A stretch of 64,000 nt of DNA from the NCBI GenBank assembly GCA_964600665.1, contig CAZRKC010000002.1:1-64000 (forward strand), read 5' to 3'. Below are positions 9,777-18,984 of this stretch, in pieces. Source of the stretch: CAZRKC01 sp964600665. GTDB lineage: Bacteria; Bacillota; SLNR01. The position numbers and the translations under genes were made by a program. Position 1 is the stretch's first letter. Each line of letters opens with the position of its first letter. Below the pieces are notes generated by a model. The model was not told where the DNA came from and made no database searches. It saw only the letters and a program-made list of their open reading frames with translations.

Positions 9777-9838
9777 TTGCAGAACCGGTTTTGCGTGATA
9801 TAATAGGGATGATTGTCTGTCATGAGTTAATTCATGAC
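9777..9838 (+). promoter_or_regulatory. Promoter with downstream inverted repeat, before the first flippase
   Basis: TTGCAG at 9777-9782, a 16-base spacer and TATAAT at 9799-9804, preceded by the extended -10 TG, make a good vegetative-type promoter. GTCATGA at 9819-9825 and TCATGAC at 9832-9838 form a perfect 7-bp inverted repeat with a 6-base centre just downstream of the expected start point, a typical repressor position. This should drive the flippase-glycosyltransferase run from 9889. Confidence 0.55.
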
Positions 9839-9888
9839 TGGAATATGCAGGATGGGAACGGAAACCCAGGGGGAAGGAAGGGGTCACC

Positions 9889-11430
9889 ATGAATCGCAGC
9901 CAGCAGTTGGCTGTCAATCTCATCGCCAGCGGCGTGGCATTTACGATCAATCTGGGGATCAGCTTTTTTCTTACCCCGTACATCGTACGTTCAGTGGGCG
10001 TGGAAGCCTACGGCTTTGTGTCCCTGGGCACCAATTTCATCAGTTATGCCTCCCTGCTGACCATTGCCTTAAACTCCATGGCCAGCCGGTTTATTACCAT
10101 TGAAATTCACCGGGACAACTGGGACAAGGTGAATGTCTACTTCAATTCTGTGCTCATGGCCAATGTGCTGGTAGGGACCCTGGTGGCGGCTCTGAGTGTC
10201 CTGGTGGTCTACCAGATCGACCGGATCGTGGTGGTGCCGGCTTCGATTCTCCAGGATGTGCGGGTGCTGTTTTCCTTCCTCTTTGTCAACTTTATCATCA
10301 GCATTACTTTAGCTTCATACGGTGTGGTCACATTCGCCCTGAACAAGCTCTATCTCAAATCCATGCGCAGTATTGAAAGCAATCTGATCCGGGTGGTCTC
10401 TGTGGTCATCCTGTTCCGATATTTTCCCCCCAAAATCTCATTTTTAGGGTTTACCGCCTTCATCGCTCTGATGTATGTGGAATTCTTCAATATCTACTAT
10501 ACCCGCCGCTTTCTGCCTAAAGTTCGCCTCAGCCGTTCCTTCTTTGACCGGACCGCCGTTTTGGAACTGATGTCATCCGGGGTATGGAATACGGTGATCC
10601 GCCTGGGGAATCTGTTGCTGTCAGGAATGGATCTGATCATTGCCAACCGCCTCATCGGCCCGTCTGCCATGGGGATACTGGCTTTGGCCAAGATGGTGCC
10701 CAACCATATTACCACCATGGTGGTGACCATATCCGCGGTCTTTACCCCGGAGTTTACCATTTACTACGCCCAGGGACGGAAGAAGGAACTGGTGGTGGCC
10801 CTGAAACGATCCATGAAGATCCTGGGGATCATCGCCAACATGCCCATTGCCATCCTAGTGGCATACGGCTATCAGTTTTTCTCCCTGTGGGTGCCGGGGC
10901 AGGATGCCCGTTTGTTGCAGATCCTTTCTGTGATTACTGTGGGAGCTATGGTGATCAGCGGTCCCATCAACAGCATTTACGGCATCTTTACGGTGACCAA
11001 CCGCCTGCGGGTCAATGCCCTGCTTCTGGTGTTTTCCGGCCTGCTGAATATCGTTGTGGTCATTTTTCTGGTGCAGAACACCAATTGGGGTCTCTTTGCC
11101 GTAGCCGGGGTGAGTACGGTGTTGAATCTGCTGCGGAACCTGCTGTTTACCGCACCCTTCGGGGCGCGTTATCTGGATCTCCCCTGGAATACCTTCTTCC
11201 CGGAAATCGCCCGGGGAATCCTGGCGTTTCTGGTGGTGATCGTGATCGGATTAGGGATGGAACAGTTGATCCCCGGTACGAACTGGTCCGGTTTGGTGCT
11301 TTCAGTGGCAGCTACTGCCGGGTTGGGGCTGGTGGCTAATGCGTTTTTGATGTTGACCCGAAGCGAGCGGGACTATCTGGTACGGAAAATTGCCTCCAGT
11401 GTGTCGTCCCGGGCGTTTCGCAGTAAATAA
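9889..11430 (+). CDS. Polysaccharide flippase, MOP superfamily (paralogue 1)
   Basis: A 513-residue membrane protein of the lipid-linked oligosaccharide flippase type. It has about 12-14 predicted helices, starting directly at residue 9 with NLIASGVAFTINLGISFFLT. It is a close paralogue of the protein at 17412: both share long identical runs such as LTIALNSMASRFITIEIHR and the LWVPGQDARLLQIL segment, and the similarity extends over the whole length. A strong GGAAGGGG ribosome-binding site precedes the ATG. It opens a run of glycosyltransferase genes. Two near-duplicate flippases in one locus may serve two related glycans or reflect a recent duplication. Confidence 0.85.
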   Translation: MNRSQQLAVNLIASGVAFTINLGISFFLTPYIVRSVGVEAYGFVSLGTNFISYASLLTIALNSMASRFITIEIHRDNWDKVNVYFNSVLMANVLVGTLVAALSVLVVYQIDRIVVVPASILQDVRVLFSFLFVNFIISITLASYGVVTFALNKLYLKSMRSIESNLIRVVSVVILFRYFPPKISFLGFTAFIALMYVEFFNIYYTRRFLPKVRLSRSFFDRTAVLELMSSGVWNTVIRLGNLLLSGMDLIIANRLIGPSAMGILALAKMVPNHITTMVVTISAVFTPEFTIYYAQGRKKELVVALKRSMKILGIIANMPIAILVAYGYQFFSLWVPGQDARLLQILSVITVGAMVISGPINSIYGIFTVTNRLRVNALLLVFSGLLNIVVVIFLVQNTNWGLFAVAGVSTVLNLLRNLLFTAPFGARYLDLPWNTFFPEIARGILAFLVVIVIGLGMEQLIPGTNWSGLVLSVAATAGLGLVANAFLMLTRSERDYLVRKIASSVSSRAFRSK

Positions 11431-11483
11431 TGATTGGATCAAGTTTTTGCGAGGGTTCTGTTGCTTAAGGGTACGATGAGGGG

Positions 11484-13010
11484 ATGACCAAGATGGCGGG
11501 GACAAAAATGGATATGGGAATCCGACGGAACGGTTTGACCCAGGTGCTGCTTCTGTTAGCATTTGCGGCGGCCAGTATACTGTTAGCAGGCAATATCTGG
11601 ATATTCACGACCCAGTCAATAGGTTGGATCACCCTGGTTGCGTTGGTGGTGGTCGTCGCCATCGGCGAAGTCAGCCATCGCATGAACCTCTCAGACCGGC
11701 AATTTGCCGGGCTGTTGTTCATTCTGGCATTCCTGGCTAAAGGTTGGTTGGCCTGGTATCTGAAAACACCCTTGGAATCCGATTTTAAAGTCTTCTACGA
11801 TGCTGCCTTGCGCGTGGCCGGGGGAAATCTGGATCTTACATATTCAGCATATTTTCGTGCCTGGCCCTATCAGAGTGGGATTGTGTTGTACTATACTGCG
11901 ATCGTCAAAGCGATGGGGCCGGATTTGCGGGTTTTGCTATTGGTTAACAGTGCATTTATGGCCGGAACCCATGTGCTCATCTACCGGATCGCCCGACGGA
12001 TTGTACCGGCAGCACCGGCTCGATATATTTCCCTGTTGTATCTGGTATATCCAGCCCCATATTTTTTGGCGAGTGTGCTGACGAATCAGCATGTGTCCAA
12101 CTTTTTCCTTCTGGCCGGTGTCTGGTTGTATCTGCTTTACCGTGGCCGCTGGCCGGGAATGGCCGTTGCCGTCATGTTGATTGCGGTAGGGGACATATTC
12201 CGCCCTCAGGGACTGTTGATCATGGCAGTGATTTTAACGGTGGAACTGATCGACGGATGGCGTTCCCGGAAGAAACTAATGCACGGAATGGGGATGGCGG
12301 CACTGTTGATTGTGTTTATCGGTTTAACGACCGGGGCATCTGCTGGCGTTCGCATCATGGGGATTCATCCCCGGGGTCTTACCAACGTGTTCCCAGAATA
12401 TAAACTGGTGGTAGGCTTAAATCCTACGACTAAAGGCATGTACTCTCCGGAAGATATGGATCTCCTGTTTTCGATCTCAGATCGGGATCTTCAAAAAGCC
12501 ACAGCCATGGCTATGATTCGAACGCGTCTGGCGGATCCACGGCAGGTACTGACCCTGATGGTGCAGAAACAGAAGAAGATGTGGTGGGATGAAGATGCCA
12601 CCATCGACTGGGGGATGGGGTATCTGGTGGATGGGCCTGTCCGTATCCTGGGTGTGACTATGACTTATTGGGAATTTAAAGTGGGACTGTTGCATCTGGA
12701 GAAAGCCATCTATTTGTGGGTGGTGCTGCTGATGTGGATGGCTATCATCCGGCAGAGGCAAAAATCGCGGCTTTCGCCTGCCATCATGGTCAGTCTGATC
12801 CTGGTGCTGGGGAGTCTGGCGGTATATGCACTGATTGAGATTCAGCCCCGCTATCGGGATCTGACAGTGATTGCCTTTTTCCTGCTGGCAGCCGAAGGGT
12901 ATGCCGGGCTGACCCAGCAGCTATCAGGGTGGATGACCGGTTGGAAGCGGAGCGCACCTAAAGCGAAGAAACGTCCCGCAAAATCGGGGTTTGCAAGGAA
13001 AGCTGACTAA
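11484..13010 (+). CDS. GT39/ArnT-like membrane glycosyltransferase
   Basis: A 508-residue membrane protein with roughly ten or more helices and a basic C-terminal tail rich in Lys/Arg/Pro. After two N-terminal helices an acidic extracytoplasmic loop (LESDFKVFYDAA, residues about 94-105) matches the Asp-containing first loop of GT-C enzymes that use polyprenyl-phosphate sugars. The loops RIVPAAPARYISLLYLVYPA and QPRYRDL are also typical of this group. It probably transfers a sugar on the outer face of the membrane. It follows the flippase by about 50 bases and precedes GT2 genes, which fits an operon. Substrate and acceptor are unknown, and the family assignment rests on topology and the acidic loop. 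Confidence 0.68.
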   Translation: MTKMAGTKMDMGIRRNGLTQVLLLLAFAAASILLAGNIWIFTTQSIGWITLVALVVVVAIGEVSHRMNLSDRQFAGLLFILAFLAKGWLAWYLKTPLESDFKVFYDAALRVAGGNLDLTYSAYFRAWPYQSGIVLYYTAIVKAMGPDLRVLLLVNSAFMAGTHVLIYRIARRIVPAAPARYISLLYLVYPAPYFLASVLTNQHVSNFFLLAGVWLYLLYRGRWPGMAVAVMLIAVGDIFRPQGLLIMAVILTVELIDGWRSRKKLMHGMGMAALLIVFIGLTTGASAGVRIMGIHPRGLTNVFPEYKLVVGLNPTTKGMYSPEDMDLLFSISDRDLQKATAMAMIRTRLADPRQVLTLMVQKQKKMWWDEDATIDWGMGYLVDGPVRILGVTMTYWEFKVGLLHLEKAIYLWVVLLMWMAIIRQRQKSRLSPAIMVSLILVLGSLAVYALIEIQPRYRDLTVIAFFLLAAEGYAGLTQQLSGWMTGWKRSAPKAKKRPAKSGFARKAD

Positions 13011-13024
13011 CCAGGAGGCATCCC

Positions 13025-13978
13025 ATGGTGAGCAAAGTGAGTGTGATCATTCCGGTGTACAATGTACTCTCGTATCTGCAGGGATGTCTGGACAGTGTGG
13101 TCAATCAGACCCATAAGGATCTGGAGATCATCTTGATCGATGACGGCTCGACAGACGGCAGCGGTGCCATCTGTGACCGGTGGGGGCGATTGGATTCCCG
13201 GGTGCAGGTGATCCATCAAACAAACCAGGGGTTGTCCGCAGCCCGGAATCGCGGGCTCAAGGCCTTCACCGGGGGGTATGTCACCTTTGTGGATAGCGAT
13301 GATCAGATTGCGCCGGAGATGGTCCAGGTGCTGCTGCAGGACCTGGAAACCGCAACTGCTGACATTGCCTGTACGGATATGGTGGTTTTTGACGAGCCGC
13401 CACCGGTATTTAAAGGCACGGGTGCGGTCCAGGTGGGATTGACCAAAGATCTCCTGCCGGACTTGCTTTACCGCACCGTCCGCTGGTCGGCTTGCGGAAA
13501 ACTCTACCGGAGGGATTTGTTTGCCAACGGGCTGGGCTTTCAGATGGGGAAACTGTATGAAGATGTCCATTTTACCCCCCAGGTGTTTTTGACCGCAGAA
13601 CGGGTGGTCTGTGGACAGCACGCTTTGTACGGGTACTGCCAGCGGGAGGCCAGCATTATGGGACAGACCCAACGGGTGATTTCGCCGGACTTGATAACGA
13701 TGCTGACTCTGAATATGGCATTGATCGATGCTCATTATACCGACGATGACCCCCGGGGGCAACAGTTGCGGGCGCTGATGGCGATTCACCCCGGATCCCG
13801 GTTGCATCGGATCCGGGAATGGACGGACGAAAACCAACCCTTTATTCAGGCTTACCAGACCTTTGTCCGACGCTATTGGCCTCAGCTCCGGGATAACCCA
13901 TATATCAGCCGTAAACGACGACTGGGTCTTTATGTGTCCATGTTTTCCATGAAGATCTTTTACCGATATTTTCGCTAA
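13025..13978 (+). CDS. Glycosyltransferase family 2
   Basis: A GT-A fold inverting glycosyltransferase of 317 residues. Motifs in order are VSVIIPVYNV at the N-terminus, the nucleotide-binding IDDGSTDGSG (about residues 38-47), GLSAARNRGL and the metal-binding VDSDD (about 95-99). The C-terminal 100 residues vary as is usual for acceptor-binding parts. There are no membrane helices, so it is cytoplasmic or peripheral. A strong CCAGGAGG lies 7 bases before the ATG, 14 bases after the preceding stop, so it is in the same operon. Specificity cannot be deduced. Confidence 0.85.
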   Translation: MVSKVSVIIPVYNVLSYLQGCLDSVVNQTHKDLEIILIDDGSTDGSGAICDRWGRLDSRVQVIHQTNQGLSAARNRGLKAFTGGYVTFVDSDDQIAPEMVQVLLQDLETATADIACTDMVVFDEPPPVFKGTGAVQVGLTKDLLPDLLYRTVRWSACGKLYRRDLFANGLGFQMGKLYEDVHFTPQVFLTAERVVCGQHALYGYCQREASIMGQTQRVISPDLITMLTLNMALIDAHYTDDDPRGQQLRALMAIHPGSRLHRIREWTDENQPFIQAYQTFVRRYWPQLRDNPYISRKRRLGLYVSMFSMKIFYRYFR

Positions 13979-14030
13979 CCAGACGGGCAGGTAATTCTGC
14001 AGGCATCCCCAAGGGGAAGGAGGGACCGGT

Positions 14031-15164
14031 ATGGACCAAAGACTCACATCCATTTGTGGCAATGGCACCATGGACGCGTACATGGAAAAACTGCAAGCCG
14101 GGACGATGGCGGCGGAAGCATTTCGCTTTGTGGCCATTCACCAGTGCAACTTAAATGAAAACGCCATCCGCCAGCTGGATAATTTCTTGCCGCCCACAGC
14201 AGCCGGGACACCCATGGCGGATGCCCCACTGATTTCGGTGATTATCCCCACCTTCAACCGTAAAGGCATGCTGACGGAAGCGGTGGAGAGTGTGCTTTGG
14301 CAGGTCTATCCCCGGTTGGAAGTGCTCATTTTGGATGATGTGTCCACAGACGGCACATCCGATTGGGTGCAGATGCGCTATGGCAGCGATCCCCGAATCC
14401 GCTATGTGCGGAATGAAGCAAGTCTGCATGCTGGACGCACCCGCCAAAAAGGGTATCAATTGGCACAGGGGGATTTTGTGGTCTTTCTGGATGACGATGA
14501 TTTCTATTTGGACCGGCATTTCTTTGCTAAAGCCGTGACCCGACTGCAAGCAGAACCCCGGTTGGCCCTGGTGTGTGCCAATGGCATCCAGTGGTTCACA
14601 GAAACCGATGAAGTCCGGGTGGGGGCATTGAATATCCACGGCACCATGTCGGGCAGTGCCTATCTCCAAGGGTTTCAGCTGGGACTGCTCAAACCGTTTT
14701 CCACTTTTACCAGCGTGTTTCGCAAGGCGAGTCTGGATACAGCGGATTTGGCGGACATGGGGATGATGAATGATGGACCCATCTACATGCGGGCGCTGCT
14801 GACGGGTGATGTCCATGCCATGGACGATATCATCGGGGTCTACCGGCTCCATACCCGGAATATTTCATACCAGCTGCCATTGGATTTTTTGATGGCCAAT
14901 CTATTAGAGAAAAAAAAGGTCTATGACATTGCACAAGAGCGGGGCCTATTGGCGGATCCGGCCCAGTGGCTCTATGACCACTGGGAGCTGACCACCAAGT
15001 ATTATGTGCAGGGGACGATTCCAGCGTATGGGGATGTCCGCACACTGCAACGGTGGATCCACCAGCACGGTTTGGACTGGAAAGACCGCTTGAACCGGAA
15101 TATCACCTACTGGTGGGCCCGGAAACAAGTGGCTATCCGGCTGGGTCGAAAAGTCCGATACTGA
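14031..15164 (+). CDS. Glycosyltransferase family 2 with N-terminal extension
   Basis: A GT-A glycosyltransferase of 377 residues. The catalytic domain begins at about residue 65 (PLISVIIPTFNRKGM), with ILDDVSTDGTSDW in place of the usual DDGSTD, and the metal site FLDDDDFY. The first 60 residues are an extension not typical of the family; they are polar and helical-looking, perhaps a partner-binding part. The C-terminus is basic. AAGGAGGG lies just before the ATG. It belongs to the envelope glycan operon. The donor and acceptor are not predictable. Confidence 0.8.
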   Translation: MDQRLTSICGNGTMDAYMEKLQAGTMAAEAFRFVAIHQCNLNENAIRQLDNFLPPTAAGTPMADAPLISVIIPTFNRKGMLTEAVESVLWQVYPRLEVLILDDVSTDGTSDWVQMRYGSDPRIRYVRNEASLHAGRTRQKGYQLAQGDFVVFLDDDDFYLDRHFFAKAVTRLQAEPRLALVCANGIQWFTETDEVRVGALNIHGTMSGSAYLQGFQLGLLKPFSTFTSVFRKASLDTADLADMGMMNDGPIYMRALLTGDVHAMDDIIGVYRLHTRNISYQLPLDFLMANLLEKKKVYDIAQERGLLADPAQWLYDHWELTTKYYVQGTIPAYGDVRTLQRWIHQHGLDWKDRLNRNITYWWARKQVAIRLGRKVRY

Positions 15165-15217
15165 TGGGCATGGGTCCGGAAAAACCCGGACACCCGTAGA
15201 CACTGGAGGTGAAAGGA

Positions 15218-16354
15218 TTGTCGGAAATTTTGATGCTGACCAATGCAGATATGACGGCAGAAAGCGGGGATGTGACCCTGATCCTGCGGCGAGCCCATGC
15301 CTTTGCCCATGAGCTGGGCATGACCACTACCTGCATGATCCTCAATGATCAGGATGCGATACCCGCGGACCGTCCAGGAATTCGCTTTGTGAAAATCAAT
15401 TACTTTGGCGCTGCCGATGAATACATTCGGGAACACCACCCGGCAAAAGTGATTTTTTACGGATTGCGGATGTATCCGTATGTGGTCTCCCGATTAAAAA
15501 AATGGGGTCCGCAAACTGCGATCCTGTTGGATATTCAGGGTGCCCTGGAAGAGCTGGTGGAGCACCCCCAGCCGGGGGCGGGCTTGAAAAATCAGATCAA
15601 ATACCGGTACCATCGCCGTCATTTACAAAACGCCATGCGCGTTGCCGATGGGGCACTGGTGGTGTCGGATCAGTTGGGGCAGTATTGTCTGGATGATTTG
15701 GATCCTAAACGGGTGTCGCAGTTTCAAATCCATAAAGTCCGGTGCGGGATCGATGAGTTGATCACCGTACCCCAACGGTTGGCCTGGCGGGAAAAGGTCC
15801 GGGAGGCGTGGGGAATATCGCCCCAGACCGTGGTGCCGGTGTTTAGCGGGTATCGACTCCCGTGGCAGAAGGTGGATGAGATCATCGCCATCTTTCAGAA
15901 GCTGGACCAGCAGCATCAGGATATATTTTTCGCCTTCTTTTGCAATATGGACCCCGAGTTCAGCCAGCAACTGGCCAACGCTTTCCCCCGGGGAAATTAT
16001 GTGGTTTCCTACTTATCCCGGGAGGCATACTTTCCCCATTTATGTGCCTGTGATGTGGGGATGCTGCTGCGGGACTATACCACCACCAACTGGGTGGCTT
16101 TCCCCAACAAGTTTTCCGATTACTTGAATGCAGGACTGATGGTGGCCATGAACCGGGCGGTACCGGAACCTTACGGGTTGCTGGCAGATTACAAGATTCC
16201 GTTTGTGGATCTGGAGATCGACGCCAACCGGCTGTATACAGCGGCAATGGCCCGACAGCATGATCTGGCAGGGTATTATGGGATCGTGGATCCCATGAGC
16301 CAAAATGAATTGTTGTACGCCACCCAGGTGCAAAAGCTGGGGTGGAAGCCATGA
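15218..16354 (+). CDS. Putative GT-B glycosyltransferase
   Basis: 378 residues when started at TTG 15218, which has GGAGG 8 bases upstream; a GTG at 15209 overlaps that Shine-Dalgarno and is less likely. The protein reads as two alpha/beta halves: an N-terminal domain (SEILMLTNADMTAESGDVT) and a C-terminal domain with VPVFSGYRLPWQKVDEII and a donor-loop-like segment KFSDYLNAGLMVAMNRAVPE near residue 310. This resembles GT4-type donor domains but lacks a clear E-x7-E pair, so the family is tentative. Its stop overlaps the ATG of the next gene (ATGA), indicating translational coupling. It sits among GT2 genes. Confidence 0.6.
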   Translation: MSEILMLTNADMTAESGDVTLILRRAHAFAHELGMTTTCMILNDQDAIPADRPGIRFVKINYFGAADEYIREHHPAKVIFYGLRMYPYVVSRLKKWGPQTAILLDIQGALEELVEHPQPGAGLKNQIKYRYHRRHLQNAMRVADGALVVSDQLGQYCLDDLDPKRVSQFQIHKVRCGIDELITVPQRLAWREKVREAWGISPQTVVPVFSGYRLPWQKVDEIIAIFQKLDQQHQDIFFAFFCNMDPEFSQQLANAFPRGNYVVSYLSREAYFPHLCACDVGMLLRDYTTTNWVAFPNKFSDYLNAGLMVAMNRAVPEPYGLLADYKIPFVDLEIDANRLYTAAMARQHDLAGYYGIVDPMSQNELLYATQVQKLGWKP

Positions 16355-17391
16355 AGGCCGGCGACCAAGAACCCACCAGGGAGGCAATCCGAAATGATCA
16401 TGGGGATGCAGTGGTCAGTGTGATCATCCCTATGTATCAGATCGCGCCATTTATCGAAACCTGTGTCCGCTCCGTGCAGGCGCAAACCTACCCGCATCTG
16501 GAGATCATCCTGGTGGATGACGGATCCACGGACGGGACGGGGGAGATCGCACAGGGGCTTTTGGCTGCGGACCCTCGGATCCGGTTGATCCAACAGGAAA
16601 ATAAAGGCCAGGCAGATGCCAGAAATGCGGGTCTAGATGCCGCTACCGGGAGCTTTGTGGTCTTTGTGGATGGGGACGACTGGCTGGACCGGGAGGCCAT
16701 TGGGATATTGATGACCTTGCAAGCGGCTGAACAGGCGGACATCGTGTCCGGGGGATTTGTCCGGATGCAGAATGAAACCGACCCCATACCGGTAGTGGAT
16801 CCGGTGGTGATGGTGATGAAAGGGCCTGAAGCATTGGCTACTTTATCGGATAATCTGGAGGGGCATCTGATTTTAGTGTGTGGCAAGCTGTTTCGCCGGC
16901 ATCTCTTTTCCGGGATCCGGTTTCCTTCCGGGCGGGTTTATGAAGATCTGGCGACGACGCCTCGTCTGGTGTATCGAGCAGACCCCATGGTGATTACCAC
17001 GCAACCCGTACTCTTTTACCGGCAGCGACCGGGGAGTACCATGCAGCGGGGGTTTGTTCTGCAAAGCCGGTTGGATGCCTTGGATGCGTACCGGGAGAAT
17101 GCCGAATTTTTTCGGTCGGTGGGTTTAACCCCAAAGGCGGATCAGACTTGGAAAAACCTTTTTTTGCTCTACTTGCGGACCTTCCGGCAGCTGCGATCAG
17201 CGGGGCTCCCCGTGGATGACCCCCGGCTACAGGCGGGATTTGATCTCGTCAAGAAGGAACTGGTTGCAGGGCACCAGACGGGACGATTTGCCTGGTACTT
17301 TAAAATATATCAGCAGTTTCCCGGATTGGCGGACTGGCTTTATGACCGTTGGTTTGCCCAGAGGGATCAAGATCTGGACGTGCGCGGGTAG
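16351..17391 (+). CDS. Glycosyltransferase family 2
   Basis: A GT-A enzyme of 346 residues. After about 20 polar residues come VSVIIPMYQIAPFIETCV, LVDDGSTDGTGEIAQ, GQADARNAGLDAATG and the metal site VDGDDWLD, all in the canonical order. The ATG at 16351 overlaps the previous stop as ATGA and has GGGGTGG upstream; an in-frame GTG at 16342 is the weaker start. It is the last transferase before the second flippase. C-terminal residues are similar in style to the GT2 at 13025 (both have a C-G-K-L-(F/Y)-R-R motif midway), suggesting the two are distant paralogues. Confidence 0.84.
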   Translation: MKAGDQEPTREAIRNDHGDAVVSVIIPMYQIAPFIETCVRSVQAQTYPHLEIILVDDGSTDGTGEIAQGLLAADPRIRLIQQENKGQADARNAGLDAATGSFVVFVDGDDWLDREAIGILMTLQAAEQADIVSGGFVRMQNETDPIPVVDPVVMVMKGPEALATLSDNLEGHLILVCGKLFRRHLFSGIRFPSGRVYEDLATTPRLVYRADPMVITTQPVLFYRQRPGSTMQRGFVLQSRLDALDAYRENAEFFRSVGLTPKADQTWKNLFLLYLRTFRQLRSAGLPVDDPRLQAGFDLVKKELVAGHQTGRFAWYFKIYQQFPGLADWLYDRWFAQRDQDLDVRG

Positions 17392-17411
17392 GACATGGAA
17401 GGGGGATGCAG

Positions 17412-18944
17412 ATGAACCGGAACCGGCAGATGGCAATAAATTTGATCGCCAGCGGGGTCGCTTTTGCGGTGAATTTGGGCATCAGCTTCTTTCTTTCGCC
17501 ATATATTATCCGCTCCATTGGTGTCGAAGCCTACGGATTTGTGGCATTGGGCAGCAATTTCGTCAGTTATGCGGCGCTGTTGACCATTGCCTTAAATTCC
17601 ATGGCCAGTCGGTTCATTACCATCGAGATCCACCGGGAACGCTGGGATCGGGCCAACATGTATTTCAGTTCCGTGGTGCTGGCCAATGTGCTGGCGGCGG
17701 CGGTGATGACCATCCCGGCAATCTGGATCGTGATTTATCTGGACCGGGTGGTGCAGGTCCCGGCGGCGATTCTACGGGATGTGCAGATCCTGTTTGCGTT
17801 TCTCTTTGCTAACTTCCTGGTCAGCATCATCCTGTCATCCTTTGGGGTGGCGGTCTTTGCCTTAAATAAGCTGTATTTGCGGTCCTTGCGGAGTATTGAA
17901 GCCCATCTGATTCGGTGCGGGCTGATCATTTTCCTATTCTGGCAGTTTCCCGCCCGGGTGTCATATCTGGGATTCACCGCTTTGATCATGGTGCTGTATA
18001 CGGAATTTTTCAATGTGTATTACACCTTAAAGCTCTTGCCGGAAATGCGGGTGGCGCGGCGATTCTTTAACGCAGAAGCCATTCGGGAACTGGTGATGTC
18101 CGGCATCTGGAACACCGTGGTGCGCCTGGGACAGCTGCTGTTAGCGGGACTGGATCTCTTGATCGCCAATGTGTTCATCGATCCGGTGGCCATGGGAACT
18201 TTGGCCGTAGCTAAAACCATCCCCAATATCATCACCAACTTTGTGGGGATGATCGCTGGTATTTTTATGCCGGAGTTTACCATTTTGTACGCCCAGGAAA
18301 AGCGGGGGGATCTCTTGATCGCTCTGAAACGCTCCATGAAGATCCTGGGGGTATTGGTGAACATCCCCATTGCCTTGCTGGCGGTTTTTGGCCAAACCTT
18401 TTTTTCCTTGTGGGTCCCCGGGCAGGATGCCCGGCTGTTGCAGATCCTTTCACTGATCACCGTGGGTACCTTGATCGTCAGCGGATCCATCAACGGCATT
18501 TACAGCATTTTCACCGTCACCAACCGGCTGAAAGCCAATGCCCTGGTGGTGGTGCTGACGGGTGTGATCAATGTCGGGGTGGTGTATGCTCTGCTGCAGT
18601 GGACGGACCTGGGAATTTTTGCCGTGGCAGGGGTGAGCACGGTCTTGAGTCTGATCCGGAACCTGGCATTTACTGCCCCTTATGGGGCGATCTGCCTGGG
18701 ACTTAAATGGGACGCGTTCTTTCCGGAGATATTCAAGAGCGTGGCGGCCTTTGGGGTGGTCGTGGTGCTGGGTCTGGGCTTTCAGCGGATTCTGATGGTG
18801 AGTGACTGGCGTTCGTTGTTCTTCGCTGTGGTCCTCACCGGGTTTTGCGGGTTGGGATTAAATGTGCTATTGATCCTGAATGCCAGAGAACGCAAGTTCC
18901 TGCAGGATCGGCTTTTGCGAAGTGTGCGGGGGTCCAGAGATTAA
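17412..18944 (+). CDS. Polysaccharide flippase, MOP superfamily (paralogue 2)
   Basis: A 510-residue membrane protein and close paralogue of the flippase at 9889, aligning from the first residues (MNRNRQMAINLIASGVAFAV) to the end without large gaps. The start at 17412 is chosen because it matches the paralogue and has GGAAGGGGG upstream; longer in-frame starts reach back into the preceding gene. The family moves lipid-linked glycans outward. The two copies flank five transferase genes in direct orientation, so recombination between them could delete or duplicate the segment. Followed by a teichoic-acid-type glycerophosphotransferase. Confidence 0.85.
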   Translation: MNRNRQMAINLIASGVAFAVNLGISFFLSPYIIRSIGVEAYGFVALGSNFVSYAALLTIALNSMASRFITIEIHRERWDRANMYFSSVVLANVLAAAVMTIPAIWIVIYLDRVVQVPAAILRDVQILFAFLFANFLVSIILSSFGVAVFALNKLYLRSLRSIEAHLIRCGLIIFLFWQFPARVSYLGFTALIMVLYTEFFNVYYTLKLLPEMRVARRFFNAEAIRELVMSGIWNTVVRLGQLLLAGLDLLIANVFIDPVAMGTLAVAKTIPNIITNFVGMIAGIFMPEFTILYAQEKRGDLLIALKRSMKILGVLVNIPIALLAVFGQTFFSLWVPGQDARLLQILSLITVGTLIVSGSINGIYSIFTVTNRLKANALVVVLTGVINVGVVYALLQWTDLGIFAVAGVSTVLSLIRNLAFTAPYGAICLGLKWDAFFPEIFKSVAAFGVVVVLGLGFQRILMVSDWRSLFFAVVLTGFCGLGLNVLLILNARERKFLQDRLLRSVRGSRD

Positions 18945-18984
18945 CGTATGCACCCGGATGAGCTAAATGAGAGGAGGCCCGGGC

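Noticed and set aside
10584..11339. A 251-codon frame inside the first flippase
   Set aside because: Out-of-frame reading of a GC-rich gene, Gly/His/Pro-rich, and the flippase reading is confirmed by its paralogue.
13007..14137. A 376-codon reading frame on the minus strand
   Set aside because: It lies opposite a clear GT2 gene with all motifs, has a His/Pro/Gln-rich composition typical of antisense frames, and no ribosome-binding site.
17216..17812. A 198-codon frame spanning the end of the GT2 gene and the start of flippase 2
   Set aside because: Composition is non-protein-like and both overlapped genes are well supported.
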